Source: Drancourtella massiliensis (GTDB lineage Bacteria > Bacillota > Clostridia > Lachnospirales > Lachnospiraceae). Taken from it: a DNA stretch of 64,000 bases. This document shows, in pieces, positions 21,695 through 29,481 of this stretch (position 1 is the first letter of the stretch; every line of letters starts with the position of its first letter). The position numbers and the translations under genes were made by a program. The stretch spans positions 1 to 64,000 of the forward strand of contig NZ_JACJKH010000019.1 of assembly GCF_016900655.1 (NCBI RefSeq), written 5' to 3'. The notes under the pieces were generated by a model. That model was not told the origin of the DNA. It saw only the letters and a program-made list of their open reading frames with translations, and searched no databases.

Positions 21695-21720
21695 CCGCCC
21701 TGCAAAACCGGGCGGTTTTT
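21695..21720 (+). terminator. Terminator-like hairpin beyond mtnN
   Basis: CCGCCC pairs with GGGCGG across nine bases and is followed by TTTTT on the plus strand only. No plus-strand gene ends here, so it may halt antisense transcripts or simply fold at the 3' end of the mtnN message. Confidence 0.5.
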
Positions 21721-21737
21721 GACGTTTTTTCGATCTA

Positions 21738-22436
21738 TTATTTCTTGATTTCCGGCACCAGCGCCTTAATCAGCCTTACACTATGGCGGATTGCTGCCGC
21801 TTCAAAGGCCGGATAGTCTACCGATGCACTGTTGTCAGCTTTATCCGAAATTGCCCGAATGATGACGCACGAAATTTTGTTAAGGTAAGCCGTATGCGCG
21901 ATCGCAGCCCCCTCCATCTCCGTGCATTTTGCGTCAAAAAGACTGATCAGCTGCTCTTTCTTCTCACTTGAAGAAACAAACTGGTCTCCGCTTACAATCC
22001 TTCCTATCCATGTACGGATATCCGGATTTGCCTTTTCATTGACCTCTTTTGCCAGTTTCACCAGCTTTTCATCTGCCGGAAACGAGAAAGTATCCATCTG
22101 CGGGATCTGACCCACCGGATCTCCAAATGTGCTTGCATCCATGTCATGCTCTACTGCGTCTGTTGAAATCACAATATCTCCGATATCAATCGCCGCATCC
22201 AGAGATCCCGCGATTCCTGTATTGATAATCACATCCACTCCAAACCGGTCCACAAGAATCTGCGCACACACTGCGGCATTGACCTTGCCAATCCCGCTCC
22301 TTACTACGACAACTTCTTTCCCCGAAAGTTTTCCTCTGCAAAAAGAAAGAGACGCCGCCGAAACAACCTCTTCTATTTCCATGCTTTTCTTTAATTCTGC
22401 AACTTCATCTTCCATTGCTCCGATAATTCCAATCAT
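21738..22436 (-). CDS. mtnN: 5'-methylthioadenosine/S-adenosylhomocysteine nucleosidase
   Basis: Cytosolic nucleosidase that splits adenine from methylthioadenosine and S-adenosylhomocysteine, recycling methyl-cycle by-products and feeding autoinducer-2 precursors. Start ATG 22436 (MIGIIGAMEDEV) follows AGGAGG; 232 residues, typical. The family motifs NTGIAGSLD, CTEMEGAAIAH and the RAISDKAD segment with the catalytic Asp are present. Confidence 0.96.
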   Translation of the reverse strand: MIGIIGAMEDEVAELKKSMEIEEVVSAASLSFCRGKLSGKEVVVVRSGIGKVNAAVCAQILVDRFGVDVIINTGIAGSLDAAIDIGDIVISTDAVEHDMDASTFGDPVGQIPQMDTFSFPADEKLVKLAKEVNEKANPDIRTWIGRIVSGDQFVSSSEKKEQLISLFDAKCTEMEGAAIAHTAYLNKISCVIIRAISDKADNSASVDYPAFEAAAIRHSVRLIKALVPEIKK

Positions 22437-22552
22437 GCTTTCGACCTCCTTTTCCTCACAGTATAACAAATTTTTGTATGTATACCTAGCATATTTTTTC
22501 TTTCTTTGTTATAATTCTTTTTCGGAAGGGAAACAGAAACGGAGGAATCAAT

Positions 22553-22801
22553 ATGAAGTACAGGCCAACTGGCGTATGTTCAAAAGAAATTGAATTTGAT
22601 CTTGACGATCAGCATCGTATTCACAACGTTGTTTTCACCGGCGGCTGCAACGGCAATCTGCAGGGAATCGCAAGCCTTGTTGAAGGCATGGAAGCGGACG
22701 AAGCGATCCGCCGCCTCTCGGGCATTAAATGCGGCTTTAAAAGCACCTCCTGCCCGGATCAGCTTGCTCACGCACTTCAGGCCGGACTAGCTAATAAATA
22801 A
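22553..22801 (+). CDS. TSCPD domain protein (TIGR03905 type)
   Basis: 82-residue protein of the small TSCPD family, related to the C-terminal zinc-associated domain of class II ribonucleotide reductases. The family signature appears near the C-terminus (KSTSCPDQLAHAL), with a second cysteine pair in TGGCNGN and IKCGF. Role unknown. It has a good ribosome site and its own terminator. Confidence 0.85.
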   Translation: MKYRPTGVCSKEIEFDLDDQHRIHNVVFTGGCNGNLQGIASLVEGMEADEAIRRLSGIKCGFKSTSCPDQLAHALQAGLANK

Positions 22802-22815
22802 TAAATAAGGGCAAA

Positions 22816-22865
22816 AAAAGATTCCGCTGTTCGGGATACACTCTCGTCATGCGGAATCTTTTCTT
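22816..22865 (+). terminator. Terminator of the TSCPD gene
   Basis: AAAAGATTCCGC (22816-22827) pairs perfectly with GCGGAATCTTTT (22851-22862), loop 23 bases, T-rich end. Confidence 0.85.
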
Positions 22866-22894
22866 TTGCCTACATAGAAACATTACTGTTCATT

Positions 22895-23134
22895 TTCGAA
22901 AAGATCTATGATATAGGAAACGCATGGTTCCCTATATCATAAGCACTAACCGAAGAAAGCCGGTTAAGAAATGACACGGAAGAGCTATTGGGGCTACTGC
23001 TCCATTGGTGTTTCCTGCCCTTTCGGGCAGTAGTTTGGGTTTTCTCAATGTAAGGACTAAAAGATAGTAAAGCCGTAGGGCTTCCTTTTTTCATTTTTTT
23101 GTATGGAGCAGTAACCTCAATAACTCTCCCGTGG
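22895..23134 (-). ncRNA. Candidate structured RNA with long closing stem and inner hairpins
   Basis: Two 31-base arms (22975-23005 and 23103-23133) are inverted repeats matching at 27 positions. Three of the four differences become G-U pairs on the minus strand but only one on the plus strand, which favours a minus-strand RNA. Inside the 97-base loop are two further hairpins: CTGCCC-GAAA-GGGCAG on the minus strand (GNRA tetraloop, 23015-23030) and AAGCC/GGCTT (23070-23083). Beyond the closing stem come a 6-base hairpin (22947-22966) and a perfect 11-base hairpin (22907-22941) before a short U-run. A 77-codon frame crosses it but looks incidental. I do not recognise the family; a small non-coding mobile repeat is the main alternative. 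Confidence 0.5.
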
Positions 23135-23193
23135 ACCATTTAATCTTTTCTGCCTGTAAACAAATCATTCCATATTCAATTTTCTTCTTCCTG

Positions 23194-23634
23194 TTAGATG
23201 TAAAGCCCGCCCGTTGCTGAGCTGCTCACATCTGAGTTTGCGTAATGTGCACTTCTGACACGGTAATAATAACCTTTCGGCACTGTCAGCGTCTTATAGG
23301 ATGTGACTGCAATAGCATTTTTTTTCGTAGTAGTCCAAGAAGTGTAATGGTACCACGATCCATTTACTTTCCGCTCTACAATCACATCAATACTAACTTC
23401 TGAGACAACCTTCTGTGCTGTAGTATTTCCACCTGCTGTGATTTTTCCATCACCAGGTTTACTGATCTTGGAAAATCCACTCTGAAGGTAGACACCTCTC
23501 GGCTGTACTGTGATGTACCCAATCTGCTCAGCGCTCTCCTCAGCTGCGCTGGCCATCTGTCCGGATACTCCAAATACCAACAGTACCGCTGTCATCACTG
23601 CCGCTGCCTTTGACAACAACTTTCTTCTTTTCAT
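23194..23634 (-). CDS. Small secreted protein, DUF6147-like
   Basis: 146 residues with an N-terminal signal peptide (KRRK followed by a hydrophobic stretch ending at about residue 30, cleavage after ASA). The mature part is beta-rich, with KVNGSWYHYTSWTTT and KGYYYRVRSAHYAN segments, similar in layout to small exported Lachnospiraceae proteins of the DUF6147 kind. Function unknown. The structured RNA at 22895-23134 lies on the same strand just downstream and could be part of its 3' end. Confidence 0.65.
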   Translation of the reverse strand: MKRRKLLSKAAAVMTAVLLVFGVSGQMASAAEESAEQIGYITVQPRGVYLQSGFSKISKPGDGKITAGGNTTAQKVVSEVSIDVIVERKVNGSWYHYTSWTTTKKNAIAVTSYKTLTVPKGYYYRVRSAHYANSDVSSSATGGLYI

Positions 23635-23689
23635 ATTTTTGCTCCTCTACTATATAGACGCACGAACTTCCAAAATCTTTCGCTTTTTT

Positions 23690-24664
23690 TCAAAAAAAGT
23701 GGAGATTTTCCAAAATTTTTTCAAATTCGTCTTTTTCGATGATTCCGGTTAAGATATAAGTAATGTCATTGTATTCAAATTCTGCCGAAAATTCCTGCTG
23801 ATTAGATGCTTCTATCAGATATTCTGTTACATGAATTTCTGTATCTCCTACCGTTTTAATATATTCATCGATAACCGTATCTTCAATGTCATAGCCAAAT
23901 GAAAAATCCTGATAAGCAGGAGTCATTGTATAAGTAAATATATTTTCTCCATACTGATAATAAATTATTACTGTCATAAATTCTTGGTCTAACATATAAT
24001 CTATCATTTTCATATCAGTTGGCCTATAAACTAGTCTTACCACATCAAATCCAAATTCATCTTTTATTCGCTGTAATACTTCTTCCTCTACAATTTCTTC
24101 CTGCTGTGTGACATCTGTATCGTCGCTTTCAGAGTTAATATTTGTTGTTTTTCTTCCTCCCAGTATTCTGTCCACTGTCTCGATCACGACCCCTCTGTCA
24201 CCAAAACTCGTTATCCCTACCCCAAGCACTGCGATAAGTGCCACGGCCAGGGCAACGATCGTCTTTTTCCTTCGTTTTCTCACGCGAACTTTTTTGGTCT
24301 GGTTTCCTTGTGTGTTCTGGATTTCGGACTGACTTTCAGGCTGCCTTTCTTCTGCGCCTGCCGCCAGTTCCAGTGACTCCGGGGCGAGTTCTTCGGAGAA
24401 TTCTTCCCGCGCCTTCTCTTCCCGGCGGAGCTGCAGTTCTTTTCCGAGGCGCAGGGCCTCCTTATCTGCTTCTGACAGATTTTCATATGCTTCTCTCTGC
24501 CGCCGGATTTCTTCTGCCTGTTTCCATATTTTATTTTTTAGTTCCGGATCCGGCCCTGATTCTGTCAGAGGTGGATCCTGCTCTACTTCTTCTTTTATCC
24601 GTGCTGACTCTTTCTCCAGCTCTTCCTGCAGGAACTCTTTCATGAGTTCATCTTCTTTTTTCAT
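23690..24664 (-). CDS. DUF4367-type single-pass membrane protein
   Basis: 324 residues: a Glu/Arg-rich cytoplasmic part (1-130), one membrane helix (about 134-155, KKTIVALAVALIAVLGVGI) and an outer domain whose end, TYILTGIIEKDEFEKIL, resembles DUF4367 domains. Proteins of this build often act as membrane anti-sigma or sensor partners of ECF-like sigma factors. A sigma factor lies 1.2 kb away at 25890-26426 on the same strand, separated by murG on the other strand. The pairing is an inference. Ribosome site GGGGGA precedes the start. Confidence 0.65.
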   Translation of the reverse strand: MKKEDELMKEFLQEELEKESARIKEEVEQDPPLTESGPDPELKNKIWKQAEEIRRQREAYENLSEADKEALRLGKELQLRREEKAREEFSEELAPESLELAAGAEERQPESQSEIQNTQGNQTKKVRVRKRRKKTIVALAVALIAVLGVGITSFGDRGVVIETVDRILGGRKTTNINSESDDTDVTQQEEIVEEEVLQRIKDEFGFDVVRLVYRPTDMKMIDYMLDQEFMTVIIYYQYGENIFTYTMTPAYQDFSFGYDIEDTVIDEYIKTVGDTEIHVTEYLIEASNQQEFSAEFEYNDITYILTGIIEKDEFEKILENLHFF

Positions 24665-24700
24665 TTCGTCCCCCTTTTTTTGCGTTTTCTTTCCTCCGAC

Positions 24701-24729
24701 TTGACCTTTATTTCAATTCTGTTTAATAT
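24701..24729 (+). promoter_or_regulatory. Putative murG promoter
   Basis: TTGACC (24701-24706), 17 bases, TAATAT (24724-24729), 33 bases before the start codon. Confidence 0.55.
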
Positions 24730-24762
24730 AAATAATCATAAAAGCATTTTCGGAGGCATGCC

Positions 24763-25830
24763 ATGAAACGTATCATTTTAACCGGCGGCGGTACTGCCGG
24801 GCATGTTACACCAAACATCGCCCTTCTTCCCCGCCTGAAAGAACTTCAATATGACATTCACTATATCGGGTCTTATAATGGAATTGAAAAAGATCTGATC
24901 GAACCTTTTCATATTCCATACCACGGGATTTCTTCCGGCAAGTTGCGCCGTTATTTCAGCATGAAAAATTTTACGGATCCGTTCCGTGTATTAAAAGGAT
25001 TTTATGAGGCAAATAAGTTAATCAAGACATTGAAGCCGGATGTGATCTTTTCCAAGGGCGGTTTTGTCAGCGTACCGGTTGTCATGGCCGGCAAGCGGAA
25101 TCATGTCCCGACTATCATTCATGAGTCAGACATCACGCCTGGTCTCGCCAACAAGCTTTCCATGCCGTCGGCGACAAAGATCTGCTGCAATTTCCCGGAG
25201 ACATTAAAGAATCTTCCGGCAGACAAAGCGGTGCTCACAGGCTCACCGATCCGACAGGAACTGCTTACAGGCGATAAGGAGGCAGCAAGGAAATTCTGCC
25301 ATTTCACTTCCCAAAAGCCTGTTATTCTCGTGATCGGCGGAAGTCTCGGCGCTGCTGCAGTTAATCAGGCTGTGCGGAACATTCTTCCAAAACTTCTGGA
25401 AAGCTTTCAGGTGATCCATCTCTGTGGAAAAGGAAAGCTGGATGAGTCTTTGACCCGGGTGGAAGGTTATGCACAGTTTGAATACATTCAAAAAGAACTG
25501 AAAGATCTTTTTGCGCTGGCCGACATTGTCATTTCCCGTGCCGGTGCCAATGCAATCTGTGAGCTTCTGGCTCTGCGTAAACCAAATATCCTGATCCCGC
25601 TTCCTGCAAACGCCAGCCGCGGAGATCAGATCCTCAATGCCCGTTCCTTTGAGCGTCAGGGATTCAGCATTGTCCTGGAAGAAGAATCACTTACAGACGA
25701 AATTCTTCTGGATACTGTCCACCGCCTGTATCAGGATCGTGATACATATACAAAGGCAATGAGCGATTCCGGCATGCAGAATTCGATCGAGACAATTATT
25801 GATCTCATTGTCCGGGCTTCGCAAAAATAG
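24763..25830 (+). CDS. murG: MurG, lipid II-forming N-acetylglucosaminyltransferase
   Basis: Membrane-associated GT28 enzyme that adds GlcNAc from UDP-GlcNAc to lipid I, giving lipid II for peptidoglycan. Family motifs: N-terminal LTGGGTAGHVTPN, VIFSKGGFVSVPV, VIGGSLGAAAVNQ and the C-terminal donor-binding RAGANAICELLALRKPNILIPLP. At 355 residues it matches clostridial MurG. It stands alone between two minus-strand genes rather than in a dcw cluster. Confidence 0.96.
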   Translation: MKRIILTGGGTAGHVTPNIALLPRLKELQYDIHYIGSYNGIEKDLIEPFHIPYHGISSGKLRRYFSMKNFTDPFRVLKGFYEANKLIKTLKPDVIFSKGGFVSVPVVMAGKRNHVPTIIHESDITPGLANKLSMPSATKICCNFPETLKNLPADKAVLTGSPIRQELLTGDKEAARKFCHFTSQKPVILVIGGSLGAAAVNQAVRNILPKLLESFQVIHLCGKGKLDESLTRVEGYAQFEYIQKELKDLFALADIVISRAGANAICELLALRKPNILIPLPANASRGDQILNARSFERQGFSIVLEEESLTDEILLDTVHRLYQDRDTYTKAMSDSGMQNSIETIIDLIVRASQK

Positions 25831-25858
25831 TGTTCCATAAAAGCTCTGAAATCAAAAA

Positions 25859-25890
25859 ATAGGTGTCGAACCGGCACCTGTTTTTTATAT
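25859..25890. terminator. Bidirectional terminator between murG and the sigma factor gene
   Basis: AGGTG...CACCT hairpin (25861-25879) with T6 on the plus strand and, read on the minus strand, another T-run. It lies between two convergent genes. Confidence 0.75.
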
Positions 25891-26426
25891 TATTTCATTT
25901 CTCTGTAATCTGCCTCATATTTTGTTTTCATCCACTTCTTTGCTCTGAACAGCATTGACTGGAATGCCTCCAGACGGATACCCATCTCTTCTGCGATTTC
26001 TTTCTGTGGAATTTCCAGCACAAACGCACGGACAACTGCATCATACCATCTTGGATTGTGCTGATACAGCTCTTCCAGCATCGTACTCGTCAATTCTGTT
26101 TCTTTTCTGCGGCGTTCCCGCATGAAAATCAGCTCATCCGGACCTGGTACTTCCTCGCCCATCTGTGCCACCAATCCCTCATCATCCAACAGCATCTCCA
26201 GTTTCCGCCTTCTCATCTGGCTGCAGGCCAGACGATAAGCGGTTGTGCGAAGCCATGACTCAATCGCGTTCTTGTTTCTGATCTTTTCATAACTGATCAG
26301 TAAATTCACAAAAGTGAGTTGGGTAATCTCATCGGCATCCGTCTCATTTTCCGAGTAATACTTTGCTGTTCTCCAGACAATATTTACATATTTATCATAG
26401 ATATCATTAAATAGTATTTCATCCAT
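25890..26426 (-). CDS. ECF-like sigma-70 family RNA polymerase sigma factor
   Basis: 178 residues with a sigma region 2 (residues about 5-75: DIYDKYVNIVWRTAKYY... ADEITQLTFVNLLI and the helix ESWLRTTAYRLACSQMRRRK) and a region 4 helix-turn-helix (about 125-170: IPQKEIAEEMGIRLEAFQSMLFRAKKWM). It lacks region 3, as in ECF factors. The DUF4367 membrane protein at 23690-24664 is a plausible partner. Target genes cannot be read from the window. Confidence 0.85.
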   Translation of the reverse strand: MDEILFNDIYDKYVNIVWRTAKYYSENETDADEITQLTFVNLLISYEKIRNKNAIESWLRTTAYRLACSQMRRRKLEMLLDDEGLVAQMGEEVPGPDELIFMRERRRKETELTSTMLEELYQHNPRWYDAVVRAFVLEIPQKEIAEEMGIRLEAFQSMLFRAKKWMKTKYEADYREMK

Positions 26427-26465
26427 ATGAGCTTCTTACGCCTTACCCTCTTGTTATTCCCTGTT

Positions 26466-26879
26466 TTACTCTTCGTTGATTCTGGAAAGTATCTCATTCT
26501 TCTGTTCCTCATCAAGCTGTCCCATTTTCCAGCCAAGACCTACTTTATCTCCTTTGTATCTTGGAATCAGGTGCATGTGGAAATGGAATACGGTCTGTCC
26601 TGCCGCCTCTTTATTGTTCTGTACGATATTATAACCATCGCATCCAAGAATCGGCGTAAGCTTTTTCACCATCTTTTTAGCAAGCACAAGTGCTTTTGCA
26701 GCAATCTCATCATCCAGCTCATAAAGGTCTGCATAGTGCTGTTTCGGAAGAATCAGGGCATGTCCTTTCGATGCCGGACTTGCATCTAAAATCACGCGGA
26801 AAGCTTCATCTTCATAAAGCGTCGCAGTCGGAATATCTCCGTTTGCAAGTTTACAGAAAATACAATTATCGTCTCTCAT
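26466..26879 (-). CDS. HIT family nucleotide hydrolase/transferase
   Basis: 137-residue histidine-triad protein. The catalytic motif is HFHMHLIPR (H-x-H-x-H), and the N-terminal CIFCKLANGDIP segment supplies the Cys residues seen in zinc-binding HIT proteins of Firmicutes. Likely a cytosolic purine nucleotide phosphoramidase-type enzyme. It is 40 bases upstream of the sigma factor gene on the same strand. Confidence 0.92.
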   Translation of the reverse strand: MRDDNCIFCKLANGDIPTATLYEDEAFRVILDASPASKGHALILPKQHYADLYELDDEIAAKALVLAKKMVKKLTPILGCDGYNIVQNNKEAAGQTVFHFHMHLIPRYKGDKVGLGWKMGQLDEEQKNEILSRINEE

Positions 26880-26971
26880 ATCTCATACTCCTTTACATTG
26901 ATATTTGAATATTGCCTCCACCAGTGCTAAACTAGAAAGCATCGAACTGTTTAGAAAGGTGGGAAATTCCT

Positions 26972-27724
26972 ATGTCTTTTACATCCGATGAGATGCAGCG
27001 TCTTCAATCCTATGTAAATCAGGATGCTGAAGCGTCTGCTCTGTTTCAGAAACTGCTCCATTCTCAGGATATGGAACGTCACAAAATCTGCCACGAAATC
27101 CGCAATCCCCTGACTCTTCTTTCCGGCACGCTGCAGCTGATCGAATCCCAGCATCCCGAGGTCCGCTCCTTCGAGTACTGGGACTCCCTTTGCCAGGATC
27201 TGGAATACATGATGCATCTTCTGGAAGAATTTTCACTGTTTAACAACAGCAGCTCTCTTCATCCGGAAACTTTTTCGTTCCGGAGCTTTATGGAAAAACT
27301 GGTCCTCTCCTTCGCCGCGTCCTGCGCCAATACGGAGATTGAATTTACTTCCCTGCTGGAAGATCTTCCTGTCATCACCGGAGATCCTGTCAAACTCCGT
27401 CAGGCACTTTTAAATCTTTTAAAAAACGCCGTGGAATCAATCCACGGTTCCGGGTCCGTCAATCTGAAAGCCTGGTTCCATGACAGCCAGATCCATATCC
27501 GGATTCAGGATACCGGCTGCGGCATATCCGAAGAACAGCTGAAGGAAATCTTTACACCGTTTTTCACTTCCAAATCTTCCGGAACCGGTCTGGGGCTTCC
27601 TGTCGTTCAGAATATCATTCTCGCACATCATGGAACAGTATCCGTGGATTCCCGCCCCGGATTTGGAACGACTTTTGAGATCACTCTCCCGGTACATCCC
27701 GGGCTTTCCGGAGATCCAAAGTGA
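26972..27724 (+). CDS. Orphan soluble histidine kinase
   Basis: 250 residues, no membrane segment. H-box HEIRNPLTLLSG with phospho-acceptor His41, N-box LLNLLKNAVES, G1 DTGCGIS, F-box FTPFFTSK and G2 GTGLGLPVV are complete, so it should bind ATP and autophosphorylate. The sensor part is only about 35 residues, so input is probably through protein contact, as in NtrB/KinB-like kinases. No response regulator gene lies next to it. Ribosome site AAAGGTGGG. Confidence 0.9.
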   Translation: MSFTSDEMQRLQSYVNQDAEASALFQKLLHSQDMERHKICHEIRNPLTLLSGTLQLIESQHPEVRSFEYWDSLCQDLEYMMHLLEEFSLFNNSSSLHPETFSFRSFMEKLVLSFAASCANTEIEFTSLLEDLPVITGDPVKLRQALLNLLKNAVESIHGSGSVNLKAWFHDSQIHIRIQDTGCGISEEQLKEIFTPFFTSKSSGTGLGLPVVQNIILAHHGTVSVDSRPGFGTTFEITLPVHPGLSGDPK

Positions 27725-27732
27725 TGGTGCCG

Positions 27733-27765
27733 ATACGGGACATGGCATTGATCCATGTCCCGTAT
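27733..27765. terminator. Perfect hairpin behind the histidine kinase gene
   Basis: ATACGGGACATGG pairs perfectly with CCATGTCCCGTAT across seven bases, 9 bases after the kinase stop. No T-run follows on the plus strand, so termination is not certain. The remaining 27766-27851 gap to the convergent DUF6382 gene holds nothing else clear. Confidence 0.5.
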
Positions 27766-27851
27766 ACCGACTCTCTTATTCCCGTAACACATACCTGTTG
27801 TCGGCAGTTTTTTGTTATATACATTAAGTCTAGCGCAACCTGCCGGCTCTT

Positions 27852-28646
27852 TCAATACTTTTTTCTACAGTCAACATTCCGTTGCTCTCTCAATATATCA
27901 TCCTGAGGTGCTTCCATGCCACGTCCGAATAGACGTTTCACAAACCCCCAGCCTCCTATTTTCTCCTTTATTACATCCCCGACCGGTTTCTCCTCCAGTC
28001 CCCAGTCATCATATTGCTCCTCTTCTTCATCATCTTCATATTCATCTCCATATTCATAAAGATCTTCTTCATAATCTTCCTCTTCCGCTTCTTGATCCTC
28101 GTATTCTTCCTCCTGATTATTTAAAATTTCCTCAATCACCTGGCAGATCTGATAATTTTCCGCGAGCGTCATTTTATGGAGGGCATAGGAAATATAAATC
28201 CCGGAACGATCCTGATAATCGGTCTCTCTGACAAAAAATTCTGTCAGTTCATGAAAGCTTTCCGCGATTCCCTGTTCATTGGCCGGATAATAGCAAAAAT
28301 AATACCGTCCTTTCTCACAGAAAATGCTTCTCGGGTCCAGCAGCAACTGATTCGGGCTTAACAGATAGTCTCTCATTTCTTCCATAACCGCCAGCAGATC
28401 TTCGATAATCGCTATAATCATTTCGTAGGTAACCGGTCCTTTCTGCGTCAGAAATTCCAGTGAATGTTTTCCCTGGATTTCATACTCATACCGGCTTCTT
28501 CCGTTTACTCCACGCCCTTTCACCTGCAGAAGTCCGCAGATTTCATTATTTGCCAGCATTTTCAGCTGATAGTCCGATTGATAAAATCTGTCTGATTCGA
28601 CAATAAAATAGGATGTATTCAGGTCTCTCCGGTATCCGATTTTCAG
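27852..28646 (-). CDS. DUF6382-like protein of the Tad locus
   Basis: The conserved part begins LKIGYRRDLNTSYFIVE and continues through LLDPRSIFCEKGRYYFCYYP and FHELTEFFVRETDY, matching the DUF6382 pattern seen beside Tad pilus genes in Lachnospiraceae. The C-terminus is a very acidic Glu/Asp/Tyr stretch (about residues 190-235) followed by a short basic tail. No ATG/GTG/TTG lies at the domain start: a CTG at 28646 overlaps the previous gene's stop (CTGA), while the frame stays open to an ATG at 28850 deep inside the upstream gene. I place the start at the CTG (264 aa) with doubt. Function unknown; FHA-linked relatives suggest a signalling or regulatory role. Confidence 0.7.
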   Translation of the reverse strand: MKIGYRRDLNTSYFIVESDRFYQSDYQLKMLANNEICGLLQVKGRGVNGRSRYEYEIQGKHSLEFLTQKGPVTYEMIIAIIEDLLAVMEEMRDYLLSPNQLLLDPRSIFCEKGRYYFCYYPANEQGIAESFHELTEFFVRETDYQDRSGIYISYALHKMTLAENYQICQVIEEILNNQEEEYEDQEAEEEDYEEDLYEYGDEYEDDEEEEQYDDWGLEEKPVGDVIKEKIGGWGFVKRLFGRGMEAPQDDILREQRNVDCRKKY

Positions 28647-29059
28647 GTTCCTGTTTCTGCTGCCTTTTTTAGTTTCCTCATATCCCGGATCTTTCTCTCC
28701 GGCTCGACAAGTGCTGCTTTTGCTTCGACTGTAATCTTCATTCTTTTCCTCGATGCTTGAGCTGAAATCCACACATACTCCTTCTGACATTCTACTTCTA
28801 CCTCTGCTTTCCGAAAAAGAATCATCTTTCCGGAAATTCTTTCTTTCCATAATTGTTGTATTTCTTCTTTCTGAAAAGGCGGTTCTTTTTTCTGCTTTCT
28901 TCCCGCAATCACCGCGGTCTCATAAGCGGTTCCTGTTAGAATATTTTTATCATGGTAATAAAAAACCGCCATGATGACCCCATAAGTCAAAAGCAGGACC
29001 GCCGAGACAAGAACTGCTGCTTCCACAGTAAAACTGCCACTCCATTTTTCTTCTACCAT
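28643..29059 (-). CDS. TadE-like pseudopilin (short)
   Basis: 138 residues: a TadE-type N-terminus GSFTVEAAVLVSAVLLLTYGV, where the Phe-Thr-Val-Glu before the helix resembles a prepilin processing site, followed by a basic soluble part. It overlaps the prepilin peptidase gene by 7 bases. The ortholog type (TadE versus TadF) cannot be told. Confidence 0.75.
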   Translation of the reverse strand: MVEEKWSGSFTVEAAVLVSAVLLLTYGVIMAVFYYHDKNILTGTAYETAVIAGRKQKKEPPFQKEEIQQLWKERISGKMILFRKAEVEVECQKEYVWISAQASRKRMKITVEAKAALVEPERKIRDMRKLKKAAETGT

Positions 29060-29481
29060 CCGATCACTCCCAAATATCCGGCTGTCAAAAAGGGGAGAAA
29101 CGGGAATGTATCTTTATATCCGCCATTTTGCAGTACTACTTTTCCCAGACTCCAAATCCCTGCCGCAAAAAAGGCAATGCTCAAAGCGGCTGCCAGTTTC
29201 CAGATTCCCATATACACACCCAGTACAAAAATCATCCAGCTGTCTGCAAACCCGAGCGCTTCATCTGTACATTTGCTGACGATCAGAAATGCGCTGCCGG
29301 TCAGGGCACCCCAGACATAAATCCAGGTTCCGCTTCCAATTCCTATAAGCCGTGTCAGCGCTGCCAGCGCGCTTCCGCAAAGCAGAAGCCATCTCGGAAC
29401 CGCACGGATGCGGATATCATATGCCGAACAAACTGCCTGAAAAATTAAAAACAAGGCATTGCAGATTTTTATTTCCCACAC
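29053..29481 (-). CDS. Prepilin peptidase, TadV/CpaA type
   Basis: Small A24-family aspartyl peptidase (about 142 residues, 4-5 membrane segments) that would process the Flp and TadE prepilins. The catalytic aspartates are recognisable in AYDIRIRAVPRW and in EALGFADSWMIF (GxGD-like). A GTG at 29481 has better ribosome-site spacing (GGAG, 10 bases) than the GTG at 29490 just after that site. It overlaps the end of the upstream TadE gene. Confidence 0.8.
   Translation of the reverse strand: MWEIKICNALFLIFQAVCSAYDIRIRAVPRWLLLCGSALAALTRLIGIGSGTWIYVWGALTGSAFLIVSKCTDEALGFADSWMIFVLGVYMGIWKLAAALSIAFFAAGIWSLGKVVLQNGGYKDTFPFLPFLTAGYLGVIGW

Noticed and set aside
22906-23139. 77-codon minus-strand frame within the structured RNA
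   Set aside because: It coincides with the stem arms and hairpins, has no good ribosome site, and its sequence is explained by the inverted repeat.
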